From CADEFX01 sp050260355 (GTDB lineage Bacteria; Pseudomonadota; Alphaproteobacteria; Rhizobiales; Hyphomicrobiaceae), in the NCBI GenBank assembly GCA_050260355.1, contig JBLNBZ010000069.1:24343-88342 (forward strand): 64,000 bases of DNA. Reading direction: 5' to 3'. A program made the position numbers and the translations under genes. Positions 1 through 8,140 of the stretch are shown one piece after another (positions within the stretch are counted from its first letter, which is position 1; every line of letters starts with the position of its first letter). The notes under the pieces were generated by a model that searched no databases, was not told the DNA's origin, and saw nothing but the letters and a program-made list of their open reading frames with translations.

Positions 1-93
1 GGTTTCCTTCCCTTCCTCATGGGGTCTTGCTGCTTGCGATAGAGTAGTCCCAATTCGGCTCCGCCATCCATTGGCAATTGCCGGCCAATCGCT

Positions 94-1494
94 TCAGGGC
101 AGGTAGCCGATCAGCTCGAGCCAGGCGATTTGCAGCGGCAGGACCGTGAACAGGCTGATGAGCGCGACAGGGATAAGAAGGCAAAGGACGGATCCTGCCG
201 CAACGCGGCCCATGGTCAGCCCGACCATGATCGGCACGGTCTGGTAAGGGAAAAGGATCATCTGCAAGCCGGTCAGCATCGCGAGCATGCCGATCTCAAC
301 CGGGAGGCCGGTCGAGGCGGCGGCGCTGCCAAGGACCGGCGTCATGATTGCGATACACCCGACGACCGTTGTCAGGACGGCGATGAGCATCGAGAGCACC
401 GCGACAACGGCGCATCCATAGGCAGCGGAGCGGCCATCGAGCGGAACGAGAGTATTGATGGAGTGCGCGGTCAGTGCGCCTGCGCCCGAATAATTCAGCA
501 CAGTCGCCACGCCGAGCACGGCGGCGAGCGACAGGATGGCGGTGAGCTTGTTGAGGTCAAAGCTCTCCCGCAGGCTGGCCAGCGCGACCGGCGGCAGTAA
601 GCACAGCACGGCGGCGAGCATCGCAACGGCGCCAGGCTTGATACCGTGGATGAAGTCCGTGGCCCACAGCGCGATGGTCAGCACGAGCAGGATGGCGAGC
701 CGGCGCGCGGGCCGGCTCAGGGGGAGCGGCACGGCAGTCTCCGCTGCGGGCGCAGGAAGTGGAGCCGGCAGGAACGTCACGACGCTTCCCCAGAAGACCA
801 GTCCCTTGACCAAGCCGAGAACGGGGCCGCACAGGAGCAGGTATTCGGCGTATTGCAGGTGGATCCCGTGGGCACCTTCCATCGTCCCGAGCGCGATGAT
901 GTTGGTCAGATTGGCGGGCAGGATGGCATAGCTGGTGAGGAAGTTGCCCGCGACTGCCGTCGCGACCGCGCCGATATAGCCATTGCTGCCTGGCGCGTAG
1001 CCGGCTTCCTTGGTCGCTGCCATGACGATTGGCAGGGTGATGGCGAGCCGGCCCATGGTCGATGGCACCAGGAAGCTCAAGGCGCCCGTCCCGATCAGTA
1101 TGCCGAGAATGAAACGGGGGTAGGACGAGCGGAACCGCTGCATCAGCCCGCGGGCAACATAGCGGCCGAGGCCCGAGCGCTCGGCGGCCGCGCCAATGAC
1201 AAAGCCGCCGATTACAAGGCCGGCGGCGTTGGACCAGAACCCGGAAAGCAAGGCCAGCGGCGGCGCGACGCCAGACCCCAGTGCCAGCGCAAAGAAGATG
1301 AGGCCTGCAATAAGCGTCGGAACCGCGGCCGTCGCCCACAGGGCCACCGACACCAGGACGATGGCAAAGCCGATCATGGCTTTGGGTGCGTCGGCAGGCG
1401 GGGCAACGCACCCCACGGCCACAGCGGCGACCGCAATCAGTGCCAGGAAGGCAGCGCGCTGCGGAGAAAGCCGCCCGCCAAGGAACCTGGTCAT
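94..1494 (-). CDS. SLC13/DASS-type anion permease
   Basis: A 466-residue polytopic inner-membrane protein with about a dozen hydrophobic segments and very few charged stretches. The arrangement, with a C-terminal segment containing GLQMILFPYQTVPIMVG, resembles the divalent anion:Na+ symporter (SLC13/DASS, CitT/sodium-sulfate) superfamily, whose members move di- or tricarboxylates or sulfate. The ATG at 1494 has no clear Shine-Dalgarno sequence. The gene is divergent from gpsA and its substrate cannot be read from the sequence. The family assignment is good; substrate and coupling ion are unknown. Confidence 0.8.
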   Translation of the reverse strand: MTRFLGGRLSPQRAAFLALIAVAAVAVGCVAPPADAPKAMIGFAIVLVSVALWATAAVPTLIAGLIFFALALGSGVAPPLALLSGFWSNAAGLVIGGFVIGAAAERSGLGRYVARGLMQRFRSSYPRFILGILIGTGALSFLVPSTMGRLAITLPIVMAATKEAGYAPGSNGYIGAVATAVAGNFLTSYAILPANLTNIIALGTMEGAHGIHLQYAEYLLLCGPVLGLVKGLVFWGSVVTFLPAPLPAPAAETAVPLPLSRPARRLAILLVLTIALWATDFIHGIKPGAVAMLAAVLCLLPPVALASLRESFDLNKLTAILSLAAVLGVATVLNYSGAGALTAHSINTLVPLDGRSAAYGCAVVAVLSMLIAVLTTVVGCIAIMTPVLGSAAASTGLPVEIGMLAMLTGLQMILFPYQTVPIMVGLTMGRVAAGSVLCLLIPVALISLFTVLPLQIAWLELIGYLP

Positions 1495-1623
1495 TAGGTG
1501 AAAGCCTGCGAGCCAGCCCGTCCGAGGGCGGAATCATTTGCGACGTCGGCCCCGCCTGTCAAGCGACTCCAGATGCCAGGACCGGGCCTAGATTTTTGCC
1601 TGCAGTCGCGGCGAGCGTGGTTT

Positions 1624-2640
1624 ATGTTCTCGCCGATGATAGGAGCAGAGATACGACGGATCGGCGTGATCGGCGGCGGCGCCTGGGGGACGGCGCTGGC
1701 GCAGACGGCACGACTCGCAGGTTGCGATGTGGTGCTGTGGGCGCGTGAGGCCGAGGTGGTCGAGGACATCAACGCGCGCCACGTCAACTCGGCGTTTCTG
1801 CCCGGCGTTGCGCTCGATCCTGGACTAGAGGCGACGGACGATCTCAGCCGCATCGCGGCGGCCGATGCCTGCCTCATGGTTGCGCCCGCCCAGCACGTGC
1901 GCGCCGTGGCTGTGGAGCTTGCCGCTCAGCTGCCAGCGGGCAAGCCGGTCGTAATCTGCGCCAAGGGTTTGGAGCAGGCGACCGGAAAACTGATGGGCAC
2001 GGTGCTCGATGAAGTCCTGCCGCAGGCCACCCAGGCCGTGCTGTCCGGTCCGAGCTTCGCCGCCGAGGTGGCACGGGGCCTGCCGGCCGCGCTGACGCTC
2101 GGCTGCCGGGACGAGGCCATCGGGCAGCAGCTTGCACAGGCGATCGGCTACCGCCATTTTCGGATTTATTGGACGAGCGACATGGTCGGCGTGCAGCTCG
2201 GAGGAGCTGTAAAGAACGTCCTGGCGATCGCCGCGGGCATCGTCGAGGGCCGCGAGCTCGGCGCCAGCGCCCATGCCGCGCTGGTCACGAGAGGCTTCGC
2301 GGAGCTGCAGCGCTTCGGTGCCCGCCTCGGGGCGCGTGCGGAGACTTTGATCGGGCTGTCGGGTCTCGGTGATCTGCTCCTGACGTGCGGCAGCACCCAG
2401 TCGCGCAACATGAGCCTCGGCCGCTCTCTGGCGCAGGGGCAGAGCCTCTCCGAGGTATTGGGTGCGCGGCGATCGGTGGCCGAGGGCGTGTACACGGCTG
2501 CGGCGATCGTGAAGGTCGCTCGCGAGAAGGGCGTCGAGATGCCGATCTGCGAGGCTGTGCACGGCATTGTCGAAGGCCGGCTCACCATCGATGCTGCCAT
2601 CGATGCGCTCCTGGCCCGGCCATTCAAGGCCGAGGCCTAG
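1624..2640 (+). CDS. gpsA: Glycerol-3-phosphate dehydrogenase [NAD(P)+]
   Basis: Cytosolic GpsA reduces dihydroxyacetone phosphate to sn-glycerol 3-phosphate, the backbone for phospholipid synthesis. The 338-residue product has the N-terminal dinucleotide motif GVIGGGAWGTALA, the family block LSGPSFAAEVARGLP, and GAVKNVLAIAAGI, which contains the catalytic lysine. Length is normal for the family. The ATG at 1624 (MFSPMIG) is preferred; an in-frame ATG at 1636 is nearly as good, and neither has a strong ribosome binding site. The EVE-domain gene follows 34 bases downstream and is probably co-transcribed. Confidence 0.95.
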   Translation: MFSPMIGAEIRRIGVIGGGAWGTALAQTARLAGCDVVLWAREAEVVEDINARHVNSAFLPGVALDPGLEATDDLSRIAAADACLMVAPAQHVRAVAVELAAQLPAGKPVVICAKGLEQATGKLMGTVLDEVLPQATQAVLSGPSFAAEVARGLPAALTLGCRDEAIGQQLAQAIGYRHFRIYWTSDMVGVQLGGAVKNVLAIAAGIVEGRELGASAHAALVTRGFAELQRFGARLGARAETLIGLSGLGDLLLTCGSTQSRNMSLGRSLAQGQSLSEVLGARRSVAEGVYTAAAIVKVAREKGVEMPICEAVHGIVEGRLTIDAAIDALLARPFKAEA

Positions 2641-2674
2641 CAGCGTGCCGATGCGCGAGCGGAGGAACGAGGAG

Positions 2675-3181
2675 ATGGCAAGGAAAGCTGCCGCCAAACC
2701 CGGGAAGCAAGCCCCGAGCAAGAGCGAAGCAAGCAGGAGGGAAGGACCAGCTTACTGGCTGTTCAAGTCGGAGCCTGATTCGCACTCCTGGGAGATGCAG
2801 AAGGCGCGCGGCAAGAAGGGCGAGCCATGGGACGGCGTGCGCAATTTCATGGCGCGAAACAATATGAAGGCGATGAAGCTCGGCGATCTGGGCTTCTTCT
2901 ATCACTCCAATGAAGGCAAGGAGATCGTCGGCATCGTCGAGGTTTGCGCCTTGGCTCACCAGGATCCGAAGGATGAGACCGGCGTGTGGAAGTGCGTCGA
3001 TGTTCGCGCGGTGTGCGACATGCCGAGGCCCGTGACGCTGGCGGCGGTAAAGAGCAACCCGAAGCTTGCCAACATGGCGCTGGTCAAAAGCGCCCGGCTG
3101 TCCGTGCAGCCGGTGAGGCCTGAAGAGTGGGTGGAGGTCTGCCGCATGGGAGGGCTCGACCCGAAGTCGATCAAGCCGTGA
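2675..3181 (+). CDS. EVE domain-containing protein
   Basis: A 168-residue protein. After a basic Ala/Lys-rich leader (about residues 1-25), the sequence YWLFKSEPDSHSWE starts an EVE domain, a PUA-like fold thought to bind modified bases in nucleic acid. Further family blocks are WDGVRNFMARNNMKAMKLGD and FFYHSNEGKEIVGIVEV. The ATG at 2675 is chosen because GGAGGAACGAGGAG lies just upstream; an in-frame ATG at 2651 is possible. The stop codon overlaps the GTG start of the next gene (GTGA). The biochemical role in this organism is unknown. Confidence 0.9.
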   Translation: MARKAAAKPGKQAPSKSEASRREGPAYWLFKSEPDSHSWEMQKARGKKGEPWDGVRNFMARNNMKAMKLGDLGFFYHSNEGKEIVGIVEVCALAHQDPKDETGVWKCVDVRAVCDMPRPVTLAAVKSNPKLANMALVKSARLSVQPVRPEEWVEVCRMGGLDPKSIKP

Positions 3182-3843
3182 AAGAGGCCGGGGAAATCGA
3201 AGGGTTCATTCGCGCTCAAACCACAATTATGGCGCTGCCGCTCTCTCCCCAGATCGAGCTGCATCTCGCCGCAGACGCGCGCGGCATCTTCCAGGCGACG
3301 GAAACGTTCTGCGGCGGCAACGGGTGGCCATCCTACTGGGCATTCGCCTGGCCCGGCGGGCAGGCTCTGGCGAGCTATATCTCGGACAATCCGCATCTGG
3401 TCGCCGGCAAGCGCGTGCTCGATCTCGGATCCGGGTCCGGCGTGGGTGCCATTGCAGCCGGCATGGCCGGTGCCAGCCGCGTTATCGCCGCTGACCCCGA
3501 TCCAATGGCGGGCGTGGCGATCGCCATCAACGCGGCTCGAAACAAGGTTGACGTCGAAGTCGTGACGCAGGACGTACTCGGGGCCGCGCCGGACGCCGAC
3601 ATGGTCCTGATCGGCGACCTGGTCTACGAGCCTGAGCTGGCGACGCGGGTGACCCGGCTGCTCGAGACGACCTATGCCAAAGGGATCGACGTCATCTGGG
3701 CCGATCGGACCACGGCTCGGCGCCCGGCGCTGCCATTCGTCTTTCTGTCGGAATACCGCGCACCGCTGCTGCCGGCCCTCGAGGAAAGCCACTTCGAGTC
3801 GGCACGCGTCTGGCGGCTCGGAGGCACAGAGCGCCAAGCATGA
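3178..3843 (+). CDS. Class I SAM methyltransferase, copy 1 (ETFBKMT-like)
   Basis: A 221-residue class I methyltransferase. SAM motif I is LDLGSGSGVG (residues 81-90), preceded by PSYWAFAWPGGQALA and followed by the acidic ADPDP loop. The N-terminal FIRAQTTI...IELHLA block matches protein-lysine methyltransferases related to mitochondrial ETFB lysine methyltransferase. The GTG at 3178 is chosen because it overlaps the preceding TGA (GTGA) and makes the protein the same length as its downstream neighbour. The gene ends in an ATGA overlap with that neighbour, a clear paralogue. A protein-methylating role is inferred from family; the substrate is unknown. Confidence 0.85.
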   Translation: MKEAGEIEGFIRAQTTIMALPLSPQIELHLAADARGIFQATETFCGGNGWPSYWAFAWPGGQALASYISDNPHLVAGKRVLDLGSGSGVGAIAAGMAGASRVIAADPDPMAGVAIAINAARNKVDVEVVTQDVLGAAPDADMVLIGDLVYEPELATRVTRLLETTYAKGIDVIWADRTTARRPALPFVFLSEYRAPLLPALEESHFESARVWRLGGTERQA

Positions 3844-4505
3844 CCCAGGATACGCATTGGCGGAGCTTCATTCTCGACAATACGTGTCTGCTGGCCCCGC
3901 CGCTGGTGCCGGAAATCAAGCTCCACCTCGCCGAAGAGTCGCTGCCGATCTGGCGGAAGACCGAGGAGGAGCTCGGCGAGATGAACGTGGCGCCGCCCTA
4001 TTGGGCGTTCGCCTGGGCCGGCGGCCAGGCGCTGGCGCGCCACGTACTCGACAATCGCGAGCTTGTTGCGGGCAAGCGCGTGCTCGACCTCGGCAGCGGC
4101 TCGGGGTTGTCAGCCATTGCGGCCATGCTGGCCGGCGCCGCTTCCGCCCTGGCATCGGACATCGACGCAATTGCGCTGTCGGCCATCGCATTGAATTGCG
4201 AGGCGAACGGGGTGACGGTCGAGGTGACGGATCGCGACCTGCTCGGCGGCTCTCTGGAAGCCTTCGACGTCGTTCTGGCCGGAGACCTGTTTTACGAGCG
4301 CGATCTTGCCGCACGGACGCTCGCGTTCCTCGACGCAGCGGTGGCCGGTGGGGCGCACGTGCTGGTCGGCGACCCGCGACGCAACTACTTTCCGGTGGAC
4401 CGCTTTGCCATGGCGGCGGAGTACCGCGTGCCGGTGACGCGCGAGCTCGAGGACGCGGAGATCAAGCGCTCCGCGGTGTGGCGCCTCTTGCGGCCGTCCC
4501 CTTAG
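3840..4505 (+). CDS. Class I SAM methyltransferase, copy 2 (ETFBKMT-like)
   Basis: A 221-residue paralogue of the gene just upstream. It shares the blocks LVPEIKLHLAEE, PPYWAFAWAGGQALARHVLDN and VAGKRVLDLGSGSG (SAM motif I near residues 82-90). It starts with ATG inside the previous stop (ATGA), so the two are translationally coupled, and it ends in RSAVWRL like copy 1. Its stop overlaps the stop of the convergent DUF1203 gene. As in copy 1, a protein lysine methyltransferase role is inferred from similarity to ETFB methyltransferases. Which protein each copy modifies is not visible. Confidence 0.85.
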   Translation: MTQDTHWRSFILDNTCLLAPPLVPEIKLHLAEESLPIWRKTEEELGEMNVAPPYWAFAWAGGQALARHVLDNRELVAGKRVLDLGSGSGLSAIAAMLAGAASALASDIDAIALSAIALNCEANGVTVEVTDRDLLGGSLEAFDVVLAGDLFYERDLAARTLAFLDAAVAGGAHVLVGDPRRNYFPVDRFAMAAEYRVPVTRELEDAEIKRSAVWRLLRPSP

Positions 4506-4969
4506 CTGCGGTCGATCCTGCACTGATAGCAGTTGTTGCTGGCGGAGCGCACATGGATGTAGCTGATGCGCGCGTCGCGGAACATGTCGGCTGCCGCATC
4601 CGGAATGGCCACAGTCGGGACGATGCGACCGGAGCCATAGACGATGCGATGGCCGGCGCTGTAGCCGCGGATCAGATACTGCGGCGATGCGAGCATCGGC
4701 GGAACCGTCTCGCTCGCCTGATAGCGCGCGCAGGCATCGGCATGCAGGAAGATCGGGCCGATCTCGGCATAGGGTTGCGGCTCGGGAAACGGGCGATGCG
4801 CCAGGATCAGATAGGGTTGACCGGCCTTCACGTGCTCGAGGCAGTGCCGGCAGGGGATGCCGTTGCCGTCGGAGATTTGGCGCTCGGACGTCTGGCCGTT
4901 TGCATCAGCCTCGCCATTTTGCAAGGCCCGAACGATCGAGGTCTCGAGTGCGACGAAGCGGATCGACAT
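4502..4969 (-). CDS. DUF1203 domain-containing protein
   Basis: A 155-residue protein of the DUF1203 family, recognised by CRHCLEHVKAGQPYLILAHRPFP and PYAEIGPIFLHADAC. The CxxC pair and a conserved late cysteine (NNCYQC) suggest a metal-binding or redox fold, but no function is established. The ATG at 4969 is chosen over an upstream alternative because AAAGGAG lies seven bases before it. The gene converges on the second methyltransferase, and the two stop codons overlap over four bases (4502-4505). Confidence 0.85.
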   Translation of the reverse strand: MSIRFVALETSIVRALQNGEADANGQTSERQISDGNGIPCRHCLEHVKAGQPYLILAHRPFPEPQPYAEIGPIFLHADACARYQASETVPPMLASPQYLIRGYSAGHRIVYGSGRIVPTVAIPDAAADMFRDARISYIHVRSASNNCYQCRIDRS

Positions 4970-5070
4970 GGGCGCTCCTTTGGGCGAGGTTGCCACGACT
5001 GCCGCGTCTCTAGCGGCGTCGCGGTCGCATCGCGACCCGAAACATGTGCCTTGCCATTCGGAGAAGATGC

Positions 5071-5487
5071 ATGCAGTTCGCCGGCATGAACTATTGGGCG
5101 ATCGTCATCGCCGCAATCGCGGGATTTGTGTTCGGAGCGGCCTGGTACAGCGTCCTGGGAAAACCATGGCTGGAAGCGGTTGGCAGAACGGAGCAGGAGA
5201 TCAAGGCCTCGGGCCCGTCGCCACGCTTGTTTGCGGTCGCCTTCGTGGCGCTGCTCGTCATGGCGTGGGTTCTGGCGGGCACGATCGGTCACCTTGGACC
5301 CGGCCAGGTGACGCTCAAGAACGGTGTGATCACCGGTGGCTTTATTTGGCTTGGCTTTGTGGTGACGACGCTGGTCGTCAACCACGGATTTCAGGACGCC
5401 AGGCCCATGCTGACCGTTATCGATGGTGCGCACTGGCTGTGCGTGCTGTTGCTACAGGGCGCCATCATTGGCGCGATCGGCGTGTGA
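5071..5487 (+). CDS. DUF1761 small membrane protein
   Basis: A 138-residue inner-membrane protein with four predicted helices. The first helix, AAIAGFVFGAAWYSVLGKPW, and the closing GAHWLCVLLLQGAIIGAIGV segment are typical of the DUF1761 family. The ATG at 5071 follows GGAGAAG by seven bases. A later in-frame ATG at 5086 (MNYWAI) matches the usual family N-terminus almost as well. It stands alone between a divergent DUF1203 gene and a convergent dehydratase gene. No function is known. Confidence 0.85.
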   Translation: MQFAGMNYWAIVIAAIAGFVFGAAWYSVLGKPWLEAVGRTEQEIKASGPSPRLFAVAFVALLVMAWVLAGTIGHLGPGQVTLKNGVITGGFIWLGFVVTTLVVNHGFQDARPMLTVIDGAHWLCVLLLQGAIIGAIGV

Positions 5488-5710
5488 CGCCCGGCTGACG
5501 TCATTTCAGTCGCGTCCGTCTTCTTCTCGGCCCTTTCCGAGCGGTGTTCCCGCACGGAACAGCGCCGCTCGTCCGCCTGGTTAACAACTCGCCTCCTTAT
5601 GGCCAACGCTCGGATCGTGGCGCATATCGGAGCCGTAACCACCCGGCGGCTGTCATCAGGCGGCCGGGCTGCGGCATGAAGCCTTCAGCGAGCGGTACTC
5701 GCCACTCGCC

Positions 5711-7246
5711 TCACATCGTCGCGCCGATCTGCCACGGCACATACTCCGCATCGCCGTAGCCGAGCAGCTCGGACTTCGATCTCTCCCCGGAGGCAACGCG
5801 CAGCATGGTGTCGAAGATCTCTTGCGCCTTGGTCTCGATGCTGACGCCGTCGAGGATGTCGCCGCAGTTGATGTCCATGTCGTCGATCATGCGGCGATAG
5901 ACGTCGGAGTTGGTGGCAAGCTTGATCGATGGCGTCGGCTTGCAGCCGTAGGCCGATCCGCGTCCGGTGGTGAAGCACAGGATGTTGCAGCCGCCGGCCA
6001 CCTGGCCAGTCGCCGCCACAGGATCGTAGCCGGGCGTATCCATATAGACGAAGCCCTTGGCTTTGATCGGCTCGGCATAATGATAGACGGCATTGAGCGT
6101 CGTCGAGCCGCCCTTGGCGGCGGCGCCCAGCGACTTCTCGAGGATGGTGGTGAGCCCGCCCGCCTTGTTCCCGGGCGACGGGTTGTTGTCCATGCTCATC
6201 CGGTTGCGCGAGGTGTAGTCCTCCCACCACTTGATGATGGCGACCAGCTTCACGCCGACCTCGCGGGTCGCAGCGCGACGCGTGAGCAGGTGCTCGGCCC
6301 CGTAAATCTCAGGCGTCTCTGCCAGTACAGCCGTGCCTCCGTGCCGCACGAGCATGTCGGCGGCGACACCTAGGGCGACATTGGCCGTAATGCCGGAATA
6401 GCCGTCCGAGCCGCCGCACTGCAGGGCCAACATGAGCTCGGATGCCGGTATCGTCTCACGACGCGCCTTGGCGGCGATCGGCAGCATGTTGCGAATGGCG
6501 TCGACGCCGGCGGCGATGGTCTTCTTGGTCCCGCCGGTATCCTGGATCGTCAATGTGCGGAACGTGTCGCTCTCCACCAGGCCGTAAGCATCTTTCATGC
6601 GGGCGATCTGGAATCCTTCGCAGCCGAGTCCGACGACCAGAACACCGGCCATGTTCGGGTTGGTCGCATACCCCCATGTCGTGCGTTTCAAGACCTCGAA
6701 TGTCTCGCCGTCGCTGTCGATGCCGCAGCCGGTCGAGTGCACGAGCGGGATGACGCCGTCGACGTTCGGATAGTCCTTGAGCAGGCCAGAGCGGTTGACC
6801 TCCTCGGCGATGAACCTCGCGACCGTCGCCGAGCAGTTCACGCTGGTGATGACGCCGATGTAATTGCGCGTGCCAGCGGCCCCATTGGCGCGGCGGAAGC
6901 CCTGGAATGTTGCCTGCTCCTCGACAGGGAGGATCTTCTCCTGACGCGCATCCTGGGCGAACGCGTAATCGCGCTCGAAGCTGGCAAAGCCGCAGTTGTG
7001 CGTGTGCACATGCGAGCCCGGCGCAATATCCTCGGTCGCGAAGCCGATCACCTGGCCGAACTTGAGCACCGGCTCGCCCTTGGCGATGGGCCGGATCGCC
7101 ATCTTATGACCACGCGGGATCCGTCCCACTGCGGCGATGTCCTGCGCCTTGACGCCGGCGGGGATCGAGTCCACCGCGACGATGACGTTGTCCTTGGCGT
7201 TGAGCCTGAGGCTGCGCGGCTGAGCTTGGCTTGCGCTTTGCGACAT
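5711..7246 (-). CDS. UxaA family dehydratase (altronate/galactarate type)
   Basis: A 511-residue cytosolic Fe-dependent sugar-acid dehydratase. Residues about 15-95 form the SAF domain (LRLNAKDNVIVAVDSIPAG...ATEDIAPGSHVHTHNC). The remainder is the D-galactarate dehydratase/altronate hydrolase domain, with GFRRANGAAGTRNYIGV, HSTGCG and the GGCNILCFTTGRGSAYG block. The start at 7246 excludes a 31-residue upstream extension of low quality. Together with the uronate dehydrogenase at 9377-10195 it suggests an oxidative uronate-to-aldarate route. The exact substrate (galactarate, altronate or another aldonate/aldarate) cannot be decided. It is divergent from the SDR gene, with 111 bases between starts. 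Confidence 0.9.
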   Translation of the reverse strand: MSQSASQAQPRSLRLNAKDNVIVAVDSIPAGVKAQDIAAVGRIPRGHKMAIRPIAKGEPVLKFGQVIGFATEDIAPGSHVHTHNCGFASFERDYAFAQDARQEKILPVEEQATFQGFRRANGAAGTRNYIGVITSVNCSATVARFIAEEVNRSGLLKDYPNVDGVIPLVHSTGCGIDSDGETFEVLKRTTWGYATNPNMAGVLVVGLGCEGFQIARMKDAYGLVESDTFRTLTIQDTGGTKKTIAAGVDAIRNMLPIAAKARRETIPASELMLALQCGGSDGYSGITANVALGVAADMLVRHGGTAVLAETPEIYGAEHLLTRRAATREVGVKLVAIIKWWEDYTSRNRMSMDNNPSPGNKAGGLTTILEKSLGAAAKGGSTTLNAVYHYAEPIKAKGFVYMDTPGYDPVAATGQVAGGCNILCFTTGRGSAYGCKPTPSIKLATNSDVYRRMIDDMDINCGDILDGVSIETKAQEIFDTMLRVASGERSKSELLGYGDAEYVPWQIGATM

Positions 7247-7357
7247 GGAATGCTCACCGGTGTCGTTGCTGGACGGCGTGGCCGGGTCGGGCCGATGACA
7301 AACATACCGAATGCGGTGACCGGCGGCCATGGCCGGCACAACTCAGGGAGACGTACA

Positions 7358-8131
7358 ATGGATTTGGGCCTCAATGGCAAGCGCGTTCTGATCACCGGCG
7401 GCTCGAAGGGGATCGGTGCATCCCTCGGCGAGGCGTTCGCGGCCGAGGGTGCCAACGTCATCCTCGTCTCGCGCACGGCCGACGTTCTCAAGAAGACCGC
7501 CGAGCAGATCAGGTCGCGGCACCAGGTCTCGGTCGAGACGCATGTCGCCGATCTGTCGGCGAGCCCTGCGCGCGAGGAGACCATGGGGCGGTTCTCCGAC
7601 ATCGACGTCCTCGTCAACAACGCCGGCGCGATCCCCGGGGGCAGCCTGCTCGATTTCACCATGGAGCGCTGGCAGGAGGTGTGGAATCTGAAGGTCATGG
7701 GCTACGTGCACATGACGCAGCTTGCCCTCAAGGCGATGCAGCCGCGCAAGGCTGGCACGATCGTCAACATCGTCGGCATGGCCGGTCCGGCGCCGACCTG
7801 GGATTACATCTGCGGCTCGACCGGGAACGCCGCCCTCAACGCATTCACAAAGGCCGTAGGCTCGCGCTCCGTCGACTGGGGCATTCGCGTCTTCGGCATC
7901 AATCCGGCGGCAACCCGCACCGAGCGCATCATGACGTTGTCGCGCCAGCGGGCCCTGACCCGCTTCGGCGACGAGTCGCGGTGGGAGGAGACGCTGACCA
8001 ATCTGCCGTTCGGCCGCTTGAAAGAGCCGGAAGAGGTAGCGGCGCTTGCCGTGATGCTGTGCGCGCCGCAGGTTGAGTACCTGTCGGGCACCATGATCGA
8101 CATGGACGGCGGCGGCATGTTCCGGCGCTAG
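7358..8131 (+). CDS. SDR family oxidoreductase lacking the YxxxK lysine
   Basis: A 257-residue short-chain dehydrogenase/reductase. The cofactor motif TGGSKGIG (residues 13-20) and the NNAG motif (87-90) are intact, as is the C-terminal SGTMIDMDGG block. The catalytic region is unusual: where classical members read YxxxK, this reads YICGSTGNAAL, with Tyr150 and Ser154 and no lysine, and the usual upstream serine is replaced in NIVGMAG. It may bind NAD(P) but use different chemistry. CAGGGAG precedes the ATG at 7358. It lies in the uronate/aldarate cluster and converges on the amidohydrolase gene. Confidence 0.85.
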   Translation: MDLGLNGKRVLITGGSKGIGASLGEAFAAEGANVILVSRTADVLKKTAEQIRSRHQVSVETHVADLSASPAREETMGRFSDIDVLVNNAGAIPGGSLLDFTMERWQEVWNLKVMGYVHMTQLALKAMQPRKAGTIVNIVGMAGPAPTWDYICGSTGNAALNAFTKAVGSRSVDWGIRVFGINPAATRTERIMTLSRQRALTRFGDESRWEETLTNLPFGRLKEPEEVAALAVMLCAPQVEYLSGTMIDMDGGGMFRR

Positions 8132-8140
8132 GCAGCTCCT

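Noticed and set aside
557..1537. Long minus-strand frame overlapping the anion permease
   Set aside because: Arg/Pro/Ala-rich composition and no hydrophobic pattern; it is the shifted frame of the permease gene in GC-rich DNA.
3674..5089. 471-codon plus-strand frame across the methyltransferases and DUF1203 gene
   Set aside because: It covers three well-supported genes, is extremely Arg/Ala/Gly-rich and contains no domain; a frame artefact of high GC.
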